NCBI GenBank assembly: GCA_003663415.1
Contig: QMZY01000057.1
Span: 1 to 5,967 of the forward strand
DNA from: Candidatus Aenigmatarchaeota archaeon
GTDB lineage: Archaea > Aenigmatarchaeota > Aenigmatarchaeia > QMZP01
DNA: 5,967 nt
Direction: 5' to 3'
The notes under the pieces were generated by a model. The model was not told the origin of the DNA and did not search any database. It was given only the letters and a program-made list of their open reading frames with translations. Of the stretch, positions 5,093 to 5,967 are shown piece by piece. The position numbers and the translations under genes were made by a program. How positions within the stretch are numbered: position 1 is the stretch's first letter; each line of letters starts with the position of its first letter.

Positions 5093-5967
5093 TTATCTTT
5101 TCTTTTTCAAAAACCCTTTGTAAGTCTTTTTATAAAGAGGCGATTTTTCCAAAGCTTTGATATCTCTTTTATACAAATCTTCGTTGAGTTTTTTCCCTGT
5201 TTTCTTTTCCCATTCCGGGATTTTTATTCCGTGTTTCTCTTGGCTGCTTTCCCTGTATCTGTCAGGTATCACGTTGAATGCACAGAAAGGAACGATTTTT
5301 CCCTCTGGTATTGCATAGTGTATCACGCACCTCTTTACCCTCTCCACATCATAGTTGTATAAATCCTGAAAATGCATCATTCCAATGAAAAGAGAGCTTT
5401 TATGAAAAGCACCCAATGCCCTGTAATTATGCCTGACCAAAGCATTGAAAAGCATTTTTTTGATAGAAAAGCCTTTTGGCGCCTTTTCCCTGTCTATAAA
5501 CGAATCGAGCTTGAAAAGAAGCCTTATAGATGAAATATATTTGTTCCTTTTCCCTGCTTTTATTTCGTTCCCAAGGACATCAAGATATTCTAACAAACCC
5601 TCCACATCAATAAACCTTGTAACAGGAAGCATTTTCCCATTATCATTAAACACATACGTTGCCATTCCGCAGGCAAAATGTGCTGATAAAGCATATTCTG
5701 CTTTGCCTGTTAAAGCTTCCACAAAATTTGTTACGGGCATAACACTTGGAACAGGATAAAAATCCTCTTTTGCAATCTCTCTGTTGGTCTGTTCCTCTAT
5801 CCTTTGTATAGCGTCTGGTATGGTTATTCTGTATTTGTTCCTTTCCTTTCTCGGCATTCTTCCCACCAAAGAAACAGGCTGTATATTCACGCCACGGATT
5901 ACATCATTATTTTTAAATCCAAACCTTATCATATCGCCAAGCTCATGGTCGTTTACCCCTTTGATAA
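5093..5967 (-). CDS. tes: Tetraether lipid synthase (Tes)-like radical SAM protein, C-terminal part
   Basis: The gene is cut by the right edge: about 290 C-terminal residues are visible of an expected 500 or so. The frame is open to the edge, and the codons before the Met at 5932 encode KGVNDHELGD, which fits the family, so that Met is internal. Counting from it, recognisable family segments are IRGVNIQPVS (12-21), RITIPDAIQRIEEQT (35-49), CGMATYVF (88-95), a TRFIDVEGLLEYL stretch (105-117), and MHFQDLYNYDVERVKRC (186-202) with a closing IPFCAFN (214-220). Cys88, Cys202 and Cys217 are plausible metal-cluster ligands. Tes joins the phytanyl chains of two archaeal diether lipids to form membrane-spanning tetraethers. 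The radical SAM CxxxCxxC motif would lie outside the window. Members were formerly annotated as pterin dimethyltransferases (MJ0619), and paralogues of other function exist. The tail is lysine-rich (GFLKKKR). Confidence 0.82.
   Translation of the reverse strand, partial: IKGVNDHELGDMIRFGFKNNDVIRGVNIQPVSLVGRMPRKERNKYRITIPDAIQRIEEQTNREIAKEDFYPVPSVMPVTNFVEALTGKAEYALSAHFACGMATYVFNDNGKMLPVTRFIDVEGLLEYLDVLGNEIKAGKRNKYISSIRLLFKLDSFIDREKAPKGFSIKKMLFNALVRHNYRALGAFHKSSLFIGMMHFQDLYNYDVERVKRCVIHYAIPEGKIVPFCAFNVIPDRYRESSQEKHGIKIPEWEKKTGKKLNEDLYKRDIKALEKSPLYKKTYKGFLKKKR
5097..5131 (+). terminator. Candidate T-tract terminator of the trxB-gdhA operon
   Basis: Just after the glutamate dehydrogenase stop the plus strand reads CTTTTCTTTTTC (5097-5108), with a further T5 run at 5127-5131. 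Archaeal transcription commonly ends at such tracts. They lie wholly inside the convergent gene, because the codons for its lysine-rich C-terminus read as T-runs on this strand. Function is inferred. Confidence 0.45.

Noticed and set aside
5445..5759. Plus-strand open frame of about 104 codons opposite the tes-like gene
   Set aside because: It is the complement of conserved Tes coding sequence and has no recognisable product.
5930..5932. Start codon of the tes-like gene at 5932
   Set aside because: The frame stays open to the window edge and the preceding residues KGVNDHELGD fit the family, so this Met is internal.
5093..5967. Annotation as a pterin dimethyltransferase
   Set aside because: This older name came from MJ0619. 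That protein is now understood to be a tetraether lipid synthase, and the conserved C-terminal segments here fit that family.

Overview
This window is archaeal DNA. The best evidence is a complete gene for the ribosome-recycling ATPase ABCE1 (Rli1), a family found in archaea and eukaryotes but not bacteria. It is supported by the C-terminal part of a tetraether-lipid-synthase-type radical SAM protein, by TATA-like boxes about 25-33 bp from start codons, and by T-tract rather than bacterial-style terminators. The DNA is AT-rich, the genes are tightly packed, and one predicted lipoprotein carries a thrombospondin-1-like Cys/Trp module. Together these suggest an uncultured, possibly DPANN-like or small-genome euryarchaeal lineage. 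That placement is inference only.

Layout. Positions 1-246 hold no convincing gene but are densely packed with short direct and inverted repeats, including several hairpins that share the loop TCAAG. They sit just downstream of ABCE1. Positions 247-2040 (minus) encode ABCE1. Positions 2072-2857 (minus) encode a secreted lipoprotein upstream of ABCE1 in the same orientation, with a 32-bp gap. A 62-bp divergent intergenic region (2858-2919) has a near-palindromic TATA element at its centre. It leads rightward into a two-gene operon: thioredoxin reductase (2920-3849) and, one base later, hexameric-type glutamate dehydrogenase (3851-5092). The glutamate dehydrogenase stop codon directly abuts the stop codon of the convergent Tes-like gene (5093 to beyond 5967, minus), which is cut by the right edge.

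How the genes fit together. These are mostly core housekeeping functions: translation recycling, thiol redox control, nitrogen/carbon exchange between glutamate and 2-oxoglutarate, and membrane-lipid maturation. No defence, mobile or biosynthetic system is visible. The most interesting points are the repeat array, an ABCE1 that lacks one expected iron-sulfur ligand and the arginine after both signature motifs, the symmetric divergent promoter, and the zero-gap convergent gene pair.
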